Assembly (NCBI RefSeq): GCF_050624435.1
Contig: NC_134546.1
Span: 17,631,001-17,695,000 of the forward strand
Length of the DNA: 64,000 nucleotides
Source: Tenrec ecaudatus
Taxonomy: Eukaryota > Chordata > Mammalia > Afrosoricida > Tenrecidae
Reading direction: 5' to 3'
Part shown: in pieces, positions 1 through 10,710 of the stretch
Position numbering within the stretch: position 1 is the first letter of the stretch
Layout of the letters: each line of letters begins with the position of its first letter
Program-made: the position numbers and the translations under genes
Notes under the pieces: generated by a model
What the model saw: the letters and a program-made list of their open reading frames with translations, nothing else
Told to the model about the DNA's origin: nothing
The model's database searches: none

Positions 1-179
1 GAATTTCTGGTCTTTCAGGTGGCAGCCAAGTGCATCTCTAGGGCTTTTCACATAAGGAAACGCCTACGTTTATTGATACACCCAACAATGGGGATAAAAC
101 CCGAACTAGTTTGCAGGCTGAAAGAGGTCATACACCAAACAAACTCCTCCTGTGTCTGTCCTTTCCTTAGAAACCTTCA

Positions 180-413
180 GAAAGTCCAAAGAAATCTACA
201 GTGACAGGAAGTAGGTCAGTGGTTGTTTGTGGGTGAAGCAAGGAAAGGCGGGGAGCTTTTAGAGTCACAACAAAGAATGAATTATGAAATAATTCATTAT
301 GAATAGGTCCACTACCGGGGTTGTGGTGATGGTGTCGCCGTGTCAATGCTTGGCACATGGTACATCTTTCGGTACATACGTTGTATTATGTGTCAGTTAC
401 TCACTAAAGCTGC
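180..413 (+). mobile_element. Old L1 3' end
   Basis: GTGACAGGAAGTAGGTCAGTGG and a downstream GGTTGTGGTGATGG..TGTGTCAGTTACTCACTAAAGCTG pattern parallel mammalian L1M 3' UTRs. It lies within the CLEC4F intron after exon 3. The first 180 bases show nothing I can name. Confidence 0.4.
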
Positions 414-415
414 TT

Positions 416-632
416 GAGGAACCCAGGTGGCTTAGCGGTTTATGAACTGGACTGCTAACATCAAGATCATCAGTTCAAACCCACCAGCTGTGCCACAAGA
501 GAAAGAAAGATGTCGCTTCCGTGAAGCTTCAGTCTTGGGAACCCTCCAGTCACTCTGGGTCAGAATCAACCCAATAGCAGCGGGTTGTGACTTAGAGTTG
601 TTTTTTGGGAAAAAAAAAAAAAAAGATTCTGT
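416..632 (+). repeat. AfroSINE
   Basis: tRNA-derived head (CCAGGTGGCTTAGCGGTTTA, with an internal GTTCAAACCCACC B box), body, and T/A-rich end. It lies in CLEC4F intron 3. Confidence 0.8.
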
Positions 633-746
633 GAGATAAGTGGGAGCCATTCAAGGGTCTGAGGATGATGGGAGAGGATGGGCCTGGGGTTTGAACATCC
701 TAGTGCCCCCACTCCCTCCCGGCCCTCACCCTTCATGGCTACTCAC

Positions 747-2091
747 TTTCTGGGTCCCCAGAGCCGGTGATGTTGTCTCCCCCAACGGCAGCTTGAAAGG
801 GTTGGAGTGAAGGATCCTCAGCTCCTGAGTGATGTAGAACTGAAACACAGCACCACACCCCCATCAGCACAAAGGTCCACTCTTAAGCCTCGGGGGACCA
901 GCTGCCCCACCCCCCATTAGGAGTTGGCATCAAGACCTCCTTCAGAGTCTTGCCCTCAGGGAGCTTCGGTTCTGGAGAGGATAACCTGTGGATAGGGATC
1001 TCTGTTTGGGCCCAGAAAAAGTCTGGGCTAGAGGCAGAGTTACCTTCTGGGCTTCTCCGGGTATCTTGGTGGCTTTGGGGCGTGGGGGAAGAACAAGGAT
1101 GGTTTGGGTCATGTAGGAGCTTACCGACAACAAAGAGAGCCGCAAGGAAGAAGACCAAGGTCATAGCCACAAAGGCCAGCATGGCCTGGGCAAGTCTCGG
1201 CACCTTGGGGGCTGCAGGGGTTGCTGCTGCTGACTCCATACCTGCAGAGGACAAGAGTGGCTGTATCACCAGGGACACCTGCCAGACTGATCATACAGGG
1301 CGGTAGGGGGAAAGGACAGGGAGGCACCTAGCAATGCTCATGAGGATTACCCAAGCCGAGTGGGGCAGCCGAGCTGACAGCTCTCAGGAAGTGGAGGCAG
1401 CTCCATGGTGCACTGGGCACAGACCCGGCACAGGGCAGGAGGACAAGTTTGGTTTGAAGGGAGAGAGGGAGAAAGGAGGGACGGGACCCTGGCCCTGGAA
1501 TCTGGAAGCAGACTCACTCATGGAGCATGACCTGAGCAAGGCTCATCACCTTTGGGGGTTGCTGCTTCCCCATTAACTGACGTGAGGTCCCTGGACTGTG
1601 TAAAGGTGTTTGGGTTTGTTTGTTTGTTTTCTCTCCGCAGACCAGTCCTAAGACTTTCCTTTGTCGGAGTCAGAATGTGCCCCCTGCCTCCACCGGCTGT
1701 CTCAGCAAAGCTGTGCCTGAGGATTCTGGGACTGAGTGCAGGTGGCGAGATCTTAGCCCACGGGCCTCTTGGGCCAACCCAGTGTAAAGAGCTAGAAATT
1801 CAAAGCCAAGTCTATGTGGATTCTAAGTACATCCCTTTCTCCTGGTCGGTTTCCATCCTTAACCTATGGGCAAGGGAAGTGTCTGGAAAGATTCCCAGAG
1901 AGTCCTTCCTCCACCCACCCACCATGGCCTTCGTCTGTTTCCCCGGAGGCCAGGAACACCATGGGCAAGGCAGCAGAGGGGGGGCCACCAGCCGCCTGGA
2001 CCCACGTTTTCTCACCTCTGGGATGCAGGGAGACACACTGGCTGTCTGTGCAGAAAGAGGCGTGGGTACCATTCGCCGCTGCTTCCTTCAT
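747..2091 (-). CDS. CLEC4F: C-type lectin domain family 4 member F, 5' part (exons 1-3)
   Basis: CLEC4F is a type II membrane C-type lectin of Kupffer cells that binds galactose and N-acetylgalactosamine glycans. Three coding exons are seen on the minus strand: 2091-2016, 1241-1125 and 839-747. Each has GT-AG borders and the phases join without a break. Exon 1 carries FCTDSQCVSLHP, nearly identical to human CLEC4F. Exon 2 carries APAAPK/ATPAAPK-type sequence followed by a single hydrophobic segment ending LFVV, the signal-anchor. Exon 3 carries GGDNITG, matching human GDNITG, an N-glycosylation site at the start of the stalk. I chose the ATG at 2091 because it lies in the expected place before the conserved block. 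The in-frame ATG at 2163 would fall upstream of the transcription start predicted from the TATA box. The long coiled-coil stalk and the lectin domain are beyond base 1. The family assignment is secure; only the extreme N-terminus is uncertain. Confidence 0.9.
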
Positions 2092-2180
2092 CCTTCCGTG
2101 CTGCTCCGTGCTGCCTGCCACCCTCCAACGGCCAGGCCCTGGGCCAGCAGCACTGAGAAGCAAAACTGAGACGCCCAGAC

Positions 2181-2188
2181 TTATATGC
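2181..2188 (-). promoter_or_regulatory. CLEC4F: TATA box of CLEC4F
   Basis: The minus strand reads CATATAAG here, about 90 bases upstream of the chosen ATG. This predicts a transcription start near 2150-2160 and a 5' UTR of roughly 60 bases. The spacing and the lack of a CpG island fit a tissue-restricted macrophage promoter. The element is inferred from sequence only. Confidence 0.55.
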
Positions 2189-2427
2189 TCCTATGCAAGT
2201 CCTGACTGCCCTGGAAGCTCGAACTCTCGCACTGCTGACTCTGTGGAAACCAGCCCCAGGGGCCCCTCCTCTCAAGGGCTCGGAGGCGCCTGTCTGCCCA
2301 GCTCCCCGCTGTCCCCTTCCTCTTCCGCCCTGGCCCCTCCTCAGCCCCATCTTCCCAGTCTCTGCCACATCCAGCCTTGTACCCAGACATCAACCTCTGC
2401 CCCCAAAGTCACAGTCAGGACAAGACC

Positions 2428-2578
2428 CTGATAGGCTGCACACTGGACCGCCAGCTGCAAGGTCATCAACAGTTCGAAACCCCCAGAGGAGAAAGATGAG
2501 GGAACAGATCTGCGCTGTCCTACAGGGTCACTGAGAGTTGGGACCACTGGGCGATGAGTTTGGTTTTTGTTTGGTGGG
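2428..2578 (+). repeat. AfroSINE
   Basis: B-box AGTTCGAAACCCCC, body CCTACAGGGTCACTGAGAGT and a GTTTGGTTTTTGTTTGG end, upstream of the CLEC4F TATA box. Confidence 0.75.
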
Positions 2579-2653
2579 CTGGAACCTGCCAGTTTCCTCC
2601 TTGGCATTGTCGAGAAAACATCCAGGGACAGGGCCTGACCCTTCATCCTAGCC

Positions 2654-3148
2654 CAGTGGTTCTCAACCTTCCTAATGCTGCGACCCTTTCATACAGTTCC
2701 TCATGTGGTGGTGACACCCCCCCCCCACAGCAACAAAATTATTTTCGTTGCTACTTCATCACTGTCATTTTGCTACTGTGATAAATCGTCATGTAAATAT
2801 CTGATATGCAGGATGCATTTTCATGGTTACAAATGGACCATGATTAAAGCATAGTGGTGAATTACAAAAACAATATGTCATTATAGATTGTGAAATATTG
2901 ATGCCTTATGACAAATCGATGAAATTTTGTCTTGAAGCATGGTTTAGCCTGGGTAACAGTCTTCACACCGGATGAGCATATGTGAGCGTATCTGCATGTG
3001 GGCGGACCCGCCTGGAAACAGTTAGAGGAGAGGTATCTTGGTTCCTAAGCCCATCGGAAATATGTGTTCTCCGATGGTCTTAGGCGCCCCCTGTGAAAGG
3101 GTCGTTCAACCCCCAAAGGGGTCATGACCCACAGGCTGAGAACCGCTG
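2654..3148 (+). mobile_element. SPIN/URR1-like hAT MITE, long form (495 bp)
   Basis: Terminal inverted repeats CAGTGGTTCTCAACC and GGCTGAGAACCGCTG bound the element. It is flanked by TCCTAGCC and GACTAGCC, an imperfect 8-base duplication typical of hAT elements. The GTCGTTCAACCCCCAAAGGG motif is characteristic of SPIN/URR1 non-autonomous copies. No transposase is encoded. Confidence 0.8.
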
Positions 3149-3469
3149 GACTAGCCGCAGTCCCATCCCTGGTGAGGCAGAGCCGTCAGGGGTGGGGTGA
3201 CTGGGAGAGCGCTAACAGCCCTCCCAGCTGCTATTGCAGGAGAGGTCTTGCTTGGAGCTGACTAGACCCCGCCCCTCGAGTGGTCAAGTTCTCGACTAAC
3301 TGAAAGAAGGGAGGGAAGGGTGGGGAGGGGAGGAGGGAGCTAAGGAGAGGCAGAAACAGAACAGTACAACGTCCTAGTGCCTGTTGTCCAAAGCTAGAAA
3401 CACTCAGTCAGTGACGGTAACTTGAGTTGTGTTTCTTTTTCCCCTTTATATTCAAATACAAAAGTATCA

Positions 3470-4079
3470 TTTTTTTCCAAGAGCACTTTATTACAACATT
3501 GAGAGAAGACAGACCAAGTAGTATTAGCCTCAGGACTCTGGGGGGGCGGGGATTAATACGATACAATAAATGCAAGAATTGAATGAGACAAAATTGTCAC
3601 CAGTCCCAGCTCCCAACTGTCCAACAGATGATGGAAAAATCCCCCATATTTCATGGTAAATATCATGGGTCTGGGACCAGAAGAGCTGCCGGGGGCGCAT
3701 GGGGTTGGGGGGTGGGGGGTGACTGATGACAATGCTGCAAAGACCCACTACTCTGCTCTTGGAAGAATGCAACCCCACCTCCCACCACCCCCCAGGCTCC
3801 CCAGGAATGTACTTCTCCTGACTACAGGTCCTGGTCCAATCTGCCAAGCCTGTGTGGATGTGTCACTCCTCCCTGCACCCCCTCCCATCGCTCCTTAGCA
3901 GCTCCCTCTGTGGGTTCAGACTTCCCAGCCAAGGCAGGCAGACTCTAGGATTCTCTGGGGGCCGCTGTGAAGCTCAGAAAATGAAGGTGCAGAGTCAGCC
4001 TGGAGGATGGGCAAGCGGGAGGCCCTCCTCCAGTTCACCCCCCCCCCCGGAGGGCAGAAAGGGTGTGGGGGCAATCCGC
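3470..4079 (-). other. CD207: CD207 3' untranslated region with poly(A) signal
   Basis: After the TGA at 4082-4080 the minus strand runs through about 590 bases without a competing exon to AATAAA at 3492-3487. That sets a likely cleavage site near 3465-3475. The stretch holds C- and G-rich runs but no recognisable SINE. The length is plausible for a langerin 3' UTR; the exact end is inferred. Confidence 0.6.
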
Positions 4080-7000
4080 TCACGACTCGGATGGGGTGTA
4101 GGGCTGCCTGCAGATGAAAAGTAACTGACGGTCACAAGAGACGTCATTCCAGGACTGAAGGGAGGCCGCCTTCAAATAGGCACAGTGCTCGTTGTTCCCA
4201 GCATTGTTGGGCTCGCCTGGAATCCAGAACCTACCAAGTGGGAAATCAAAGGAAAACTCATTTACAAAGTAGAAACAACCCCCCGCCCCCCCCAAAAAAA
4301 TATATATATATATATATATCTCCAATGAAGAAAGTTACTTCTATTCCAGCTTTGGTCCTAAGGAATAGTGTTGGAAACTTTTACACCCAAGCCTACAGGA
4401 TGGCTTCCGTCTCTAAACCTTCACACACTCACCAGATTGAGGGCCAAACCAGGACACCATTCACATGCTACTACACAGACACGCACCGCAAAGAGCTCAT
4501 CTCAGAAGGGGATCCTGGCAAAGCCATGGACCAGGACATGCAGATGCTCCCAGAGGCCCCAGCTTTGTCCCAGCTCCTCCAGCCGGTTAGTGGCAGAGGT
4601 GAGCTAGAACTCCAACCCCACACTTGCCCAGGAAGACCCATGGGTCCTTGCCCTGGCCTGGGAGAGTGGCTGGGACTTACCTTGCACTCTGGGCCTTACT
4701 GAATGGAGTGCCATCGGCCCACACCCAGTCCTGATCACTGCCGGCCTTGGTCAGGCCAATCCAGTAGGTGCGTTCTCCCGCTGTCTTGTACAGAAACTCC
4801 TGTAGGGCGCACAGAGTGTACAGAGGTTCTGCCGGGCCGGCTGAGGACCCCGAACCCACACAGTCTGCCATCACCGGCCTCGCTCAAGCTGCTTCGTGTC
4901 CTTGTCAGAGTCCAGAACACACCTTCCATGATCATGTTATGCAGTTCCCTGAAACGGGCAGACTGGGGCCTCAGAAAGAGCTTCCAGAGCCCAAGACTGA
5001 CTCCGTTAAGCACCAGCGCAAGAACCCTAAGAGGATGGCCCATTCTGCCACTCGTGACGATTTAAAAATTATTTGAGAGCCATAAAGGTATTTTTATAAA
5101 CAAACAGAATCGCCATCATCTGAATAATAATATCCTTTAACTCTTTTTGATTTTACTTCAGAGCCATGTGTACATACCAGGCAAGAGCCCCAGTGGCTCC
5201 TGGGTCAGGGTGGGCCGACCCCCGGTCTGGGGAATAATAGCTCTCTTTTTTGTTTGTTTGAGTGACTAACATCCCTTAGGGACTATGCTAGTCCTGGCAG
5301 TGTAGTGTGTAAGCGCCTGGCTGCTATCTGGAAGGTACGCGGTTCAACTCCATCAGTAGCACCACAGTAGAAAGGCATTCTGTGTCCAAGAGGCTCAAAG
5401 CATTGCCCACCCTGCAGAGATCCCCCCTCTGGCCTGCAAGGTTGCTATGAGTCTAAATCAACTTGGCTCCAATGGGCTTTGCAGGCAGGATGCTAGCCCT
5501 GGTGCGCCAGGCACTGGGCCGCTAACCCTAAGGTCGGCAGTTCAAACCCCCCAGCCACGAGAAAGAGATGAGGTTCTGATAAGGCTCTCTGCTCCTGTAA
5601 AGACCTACAAAGCCCCAGAAATCCTATATCACGTCACTACAAGTTGGAATCCACTCTGCGGCAGTGGGTTTGGGTTTCGTGTGCAGGCAGTACCATCCTG
5701 TGTGTTTCATCGATGAGCAGGCTGAGGCCTCATGAGGGCCAATAATGTACCAAGGCAGAAGGATGAGCTAGGTGGCAATGCTGGGACCCTAGACTCTGAC
5801 TGGCTCCAGAGCCCATGCTCACCTGCCTGATGAAAGGGCCTCCTTAACACACTACCTCACCTGGCAGGTTTCCAGGAATCCTGCTCACACACCTTTCCTT
5901 CCTGGGCATGTGGAGCGGCTGTGCCTCCCTGGAGCTTGAAGAGAGCCACATGTAAGCGGCCTCAGTGGAAACACATGTGGATACGTCTGGTGCCACCAGG
6001 TTTTGGAGTCACCACAGTGGATGGTGCGCTCCGCTGGCCCTCCCCGGGCAAGCAGCATCACTGAGAAATTCTGTTGGTTTATGATTGCTCTCTGGGGATG
6101 GTTGTTACGTAGCGTGATCTTGCCCCACCTGACTGCTGCAGGCCACATGCTGTTGACACCCTCCCTTACCAGAGCCCAGTGGCACAGCACTCACCTGTTC
6201 CTTCTTGGAAGTCACTGAAGTCAGGTGGGAATCCCTGGACCGACAGTACTGCTGGGCGCTGTACCAGGTTTTGGTGGTGTGAGAAAAGTAATAGTAGCTC
6301 CCATTGAAGTATTTCCAGTCTTGAGAGACCATCTGAAGAATGTCCCCTGGAGGACAGACAAGAACCAAAGGTGGATGCTGCTCAGCCCGTTTCTCGGGAG
6401 GATTGGGGTACGTGAGTGAGATGCAGACAGAGGGATGAATCGGGCCAGGTTCTGAGAGCTCAGGTCCTCATGCATAGGCGTGGGGACCCTCTGAGATTTG
6501 GAAAGCCTAACTGAGCTGAAGAGAGTTTCTGGGCTAGAGAGGGATGAGTGAGAGAAGAGAGATCGAGGGGCTCTACCGAGAGAAAAGCTATTCTCCACCG
6601 GCCATCACAAGGCTTAGAAACATATTGGGAAACGACTGGGCTTGGGATAGAATGGAGACACCTCAATGCTTTCACAGTTGCACCTTGGGTGGGAGCTCCT
6701 GTCGTCCCCCGGTCCCTCCTCTCCTGGGCAGCCCCTTGAGTCCTTGAGTCCTCTCCTCGGCAGCCCCTTGAGGACTCCCCTTGAGTCCTCTCCTGGGCAG
6801 CCCCATGCTGAACCCGCCTGCCCCTGCCTGGCTCCTCCCTCTTTGCCTCCTCATGCACAGGCACACTGGCCCCAGGTCCGAGATGGACCAGTCCCAAGGA
6901 TACTGCTTGGACCCTGGCCAATACTTACTTTGTTGTCTGAGCAATTGGTCCAGCCTCTCCAGGGTGCTCTGAAGTCCCTGGATCCTTGCCTTTAAAACAC

Positions 7001-9304
7001 CGGCGTTATCCAAATCTCTTTTTAACTCTGGGATTTGGGCATTGAGCGCGCTGACGTCCTGCCAGCTTTTTGTTAACATCTGGATCTGTGCGTTGGCCCA
7101 CTGCAGACCCATCTCCAACACCAGGAACTGAGAGTGCACATGTTGCAGACTGACGTTCACCCTCTGGATCTGAATGCTGGCGGCCTTCAGGCCACCGCGG
7201 TTCTTCTGAATGACAAGTCCTTCAGTGCTGATGTTGTCCACACGCCCCGTCAGCAGCTCATGGTTGGTCTTGATGTTGGACAGCGTGTCCAAAAGCCAGG
7301 AATCTGAATTTGAGACATCAAGAGGTCAGCCCAGGATATCCCTGGGAGCAGGGTGCCCGCCCACACAGTGGCCTCCTCCTTAACACGGCCATTCCACAAA
7401 TGTACAAGGGGCGTCCACCACGTGCCAAGAACACTGATGAGTGCAGACGATAAGAAAATTGATCCGACAGAAGCTCTGTGCTCGAGGAACCCACGGGCCA
7501 ACAGAAGCAGGGATTTGAGCCCAGTCCTGGACTTTCATTTCCTTTGAGCAGACAGGGCACCCTCGTAAAGCAATGGCCTCACTCCCACCCTCCTCACGCT
7601 CCTTGTGGCGCTCTGGGCCCCATATCACTTGATTCCCTTTCAGAGACCTCTGCCTTGGCTGTCAGCCAGGCCCTCCTCTGAGTGCCCACAGGGCCCTCCC
7701 TGGACACACCACACAGCCTCCTGGTCTGGAAGCGACTTCTCCGGAGAAGATGGAAATCGAGAATGATAAAACCATGATCCCCTTGCTCTCGCCTTTGCCT
7801 TCGCCCACGTAACTCGGGTCCCAGGATGGGGTGCCTTTGAGGCACAAAGAAACCAAGAAGGTGGGAGGGGGATTAGGAAGGTGGGGAGGAAGAGGAGTTG
7901 ATGCCCAGGGCAAGTAGAGAGAAAACGTTTTGGGAATGTTGATGGCAACAAATGTACAAGTGTGCTCATATGATTGAATGGTGGATTGTTAGAAGATTTG
8001 GAAGAGCCCCCCCCCAAATAAAATGACTAATAAAAGTAAAATAAATTTTAAAACCAAGAAGGTTCAAAGGAGAGCCCTCTGGAAAAGGCAAGTTAGAGGC
8101 CAGGGGGTCTTGTGGGGCAATTGGCGGGAGGAGGCTTTGCTCCAGCTACAAGTCTGAGCCCACTGTGCCCAAGGCCATGAAGAGAAAGGACAGCCAACTC
8201 TCTCCCTCTGCTCGGCAGAGCTAGCGAACAGGAGGAGGAGGGCGGCGCAGCCAGGGACCAACCCAGAACCAAACAAACCCGCCGTCGCCAGGTTGATGCC
8301 GACTCACAGTAACCTTACAGGACAGGGCAGAGGACAGGTTTCTGAGACTGTACTGTCTACTGGAGTAGAAAGCCCTGTTTATCTCCCAGGAGCTGCTGGT
8401 GGCTTCAAACTGCAGACCATATGCATGGCAGCCCAATGCCTAATCTCTATGCTGCCAGCTACACCGGGCATGAAACTTTGCCAAACCAGATGAGGGCAAA
8501 AAGGTTCATCGCATAACCAGTGAATGAGTAGGAAGATTCCCATGAGGTGGGCCTCACAGAGACGGGGGATTTGTGAGCTTGTTGGGGCTGAGGACACCCT
8601 TGGGCCTCAGTCCCTCACAGGGCCAGGCAACATGTCACTTGCTGCTCGGGGTGGCTCCCAGGTTCTGAATCAAAGGGTGCCACAGTTTCAGGAAGGAAGA
8701 GGAAGACGGAGATGAGCATTTCCTGAACACAAAAATGGGTATTCCTGAGCGCAGAGTGCGGGCCTGGTGACCAATCTGGAAAGCCCCCGGGAGTTTGGAA
8801 GGGCAGAGCAGGGACTCGTCTGTCCTGTCCCCCCTTACCCCCACCCCCGCTGAGCCTGCTCCTACTCAGGGAGAGCGGAGGTAGGAGCCTGTGTGAACCC
8901 CAGAGCCCGGGCAGGAAGAGGGGTCAGCCAGGGCGTCAGGAGTGCCACTGGCTAGGACCGAAGGGACAAGTGCAGTAGATAAAGTTGGGGGGGGGGGACT
9001 CACAGAGGATGGCCTGCAGCACGACTGAGGTGACCAGGACCAGGGTCAGGAAGGTCAAGGCGGCGCACAGGGTGGAAGGTTTCCTCAGAGCCAGAGGCCC
9101 ATCGGTCTTGGGAGGAGGCTCTGTGGGAAGGAAAAAGCAAACATTTATTGAAGGGCCAATCAACAACTCATGGGGGTGCCCTGATCCCCCACCCTCAACC
9201 CCCCACTCCCGCAGGAGGGCAGCAGGCTTGCCTCTGGGCCAGAGGGAGATGTTCTGTTTGTCCACGGAGAAGTGGGCACAGGGAAGCTCCTCGGTGGCCG
9301 TCAT
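4080..9304 (-). CDS. CD207: Langerin (CD207), complete, six coding exons
   Basis: Langerin is the endocytic mannose-binding C-type lectin of Langerhans cells. It forms trimers and builds Birbeck granules. Coding exons on the minus strand are 9304-9232, 9120-9004, 7303-6929, 6346-6195, 4799-4681 and 4230-4080. They total 987 bases, 328 residues plus stop, the same length as the human protein. Residues 1-40 are cytosolic and include HFSVDKQNISLWPR and a proline-rich PPPK stretch. A signal-anchor follows (about 44-65), then a coiled-coil neck (about 66-190, exon 3), then the lectin domain (about 195-328). The calcium and mannose motif EPN is at 285-287, with the WND motif near 306-308. W264, whose loss abolishes human Birbeck granules, is kept. 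K299 is kept but position 313 is Arg instead of Lys. All introns are GT-AG except intron 1, which is GC-AG. No frameshift or stop is present. Confidence 0.96.
4295..4320. repeat. TA microsatellite
   Basis: About 11 TA units after an A-run, in CD207 intron 5. Confidence 0.9.
5285..5475 (+). repeat. AfroSINE
   Basis: Diverged copy with GCGGTTCAACTCCATC and TTGCTATGAGTCTAAATCAA, in CD207 intron 4. Followed at once by a second copy. Confidence 0.7.
5488..5690 (+). repeat. AfroSINE, second of a tandem pair
   Basis: GCTAGCCCTGGTGCGCCAGG head, GGCAGTTCAAACCCCCC B box, and CAAGTTGGAATCCACTCTGC end. The pair reads head to tail. Confidence 0.75.
5705..5830 (+). repeat. MIR
   Basis: GATGAGCAGGCTGAGGCCTC, then GGTGGCAATGCTGGGACCC and GACTGGCTCCAGAGCCCATG follow the core of the ancient MIR SINE. 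Confidence 0.6.
6715..6810 (+). repeat. Minisatellite in CD207 intron 3
   Basis: Imperfect repeats of GCAGCCCCTTGAG and TCCTCTCCTGGGCAGCCCC, three to four units. They lie between CD207 exons 3 and 4. Confidence 0.75.
7850..8050 (+). mobile_element. Short 3' copy of the non-coding retroposon in CD207 intron 2
   Basis: Contains GATGGCAACAAATGTACAAG, GTGCTCATATGATTGAATGG and an AATAAAATGACTAATAAAAG tail in an A-rich end. It is 5'-truncated like other copies. It lies between exons 2 and 3 of CD207 and does not touch splice sites. Confidence 0.55.
8268..8452 (-). repeat. AfroSINE
   Basis: Reverse copy: TTGATGCCGACTCACAGTAA, GGTGGCTTCAAACTGCAGAC. In CD207 intron 2. Confidence 0.75.
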
Positions 9305-9343
9305 CCCGAGTCACACACTTCGCTCCCGAACCTCTGACCAGGG

Positions 9344-9352
9344 CCTTTTATC
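9344..9352 (-). promoter_or_regulatory. CD207: TATA-like box of CD207
   Basis: The minus strand reads GATAAAAGG about 40 bases upstream of the ATG at 9304, in a non-CpG context. It predicts a start near 9315-9325 and a very short 5' UTR, as expected for a Langerhans-cell-restricted gene. No further factor sites are claimed. Confidence 0.5.
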
Positions 9353-9359
9353 TCCAGGA

Positions 9360-10489
9360 AATGAGAAGTGAGTCTGATGGGGAGGCCAGAGTTCCTCATT
9401 GCTGGCTTGCCCCCGAGGAGGTTCTGCAGGGACTAGGCCCAGCAAGTGTGGCCCTTTCCAAGCACCTCACCGCCATCTTTTTGCAACACTGTACCAATCC
9501 CATGGGTTCCACAACCAACTCAAGCCCAGTCCTCTTTCACGTCGCGCACAACACGGCAGGGAAACCGTCACTGCTTACTTTCACCGAGGACAACCAGCCT
9601 GCGATGTGCTCCGAGTCATTTTCACAGTAGCTGCTTCCCTTCCCACACTCAGCAGAGCACCCCAGGACCTTCTCGGCAGGACAGTGTGGGAACCTCGTGT
9701 CCAAACAGCTTCCCCGAGGAGCACCCTTCAACACAGCCTGCATCCGGCCACCAGGGCACTGCACTCACCATGGGACATCCCCACCCACAGAAAGCGCATC
9801 CAGGGATCTCCCATCAAGCTGTGGAGGGAGGCTTCCCCAGAGAGTAGCGGCCATGGCCAGGCAGTCTGGGAAAGGCAACCCTCGGGGCAGGCAGGAAGAA
9901 TACCGGGGTCTCCAAAGAGGTGAGGCAAGGGAAGCAGAAGAGTCAGGCTGACCTCGTCAGCAAACAACCTCACTCAAATGAATGCCCGTGCCCAGTGCCA
10001 GAGAGATAACCAAGACCAAGGTTCTCTGACTGGCCCATGATCAGCCCTGTCCCATCTCATGGAGGTAACTCAGAGATAAAGCTCCAAGTTCTAGACCAGA
10101 AACGAACCCACGGTCTGCTCAACCCATGGGGGCTGCCAAGTACAAACACTTTTCTTTATAACTTGCTCATCTCACAGCTGGCAGTGGAAGTTCAATGGTT
10201 CATAGAAGGTGGCTCCCTGCAGGTGGCACCCAGGACACGGGAGCCACAGCTGCCATGCCTTAGAGGCACCTCTGCCATGGCCACAGCTTGGTCCCCTCCT
10301 CTAAAGTCTGAGTTTTCTGAAAAAGGCAATGAATCTCCTTTTCTGGGGAATCTGTCACGTAAATACTTGCTCCGAAAGCTGTGTCATTTGTCTTATACAT
10401 TTGCCCTCTTCCATCCATTCAATCACCCCACAGATGCATACTGCATACCCAAGGCAAACTCAAAACAATTTTTAAAAAGACCTTACTGC

Positions 10490-10490
<1 letters not shown>
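9360..10490. other. Upstream flank of CD207, no gene seen
   Basis: About 1.1 kb of unique sequence before the first L1 fossil. It may hold distal CD207 control elements. I see no coding frame with family resemblance and no clear transposon. Confidence 0.4.

Positions 10491-10492
<2 letters not shown>

Positions 10493-10523
<31 letters not shown>
10493..10523. repeat. CA microsatellite
   Basis: About 14 CA units directly before the L1 ORF2 fossil. Confidence 0.95.
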
Positions 10524-10524
<1 letters not shown>

Positions 10525-10710
10525 TAACTCTAAATGGATCACAAATCTAAATGTAAGGTGCAAATTTATAAAACTTCTGGAAGATAATGTAAGAGAAAAT
10601 GGACGTAAGCTTGGGGTTGGCAATGGCCTTTGAGATACAGCATCAAAAGAAGAATGTGTAAAAATATTTTTATATAAGTTTGACTCCATTAAAATGTAAG
10701 GTTTTTCCAT

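Noticed and set aside
1552-2431. Two 205-codon plus-strand frames
   Set aside because: They are antisense to CLEC4F exon 1 and its promoter and show no recognisable domain.
10493-10523. Regular short repeats considered as a CRISPR array
   Set aside because: It is a CA microsatellite in a mammalian genome; no spacer structure. None of the other repeats in the window has spacers of constant length.
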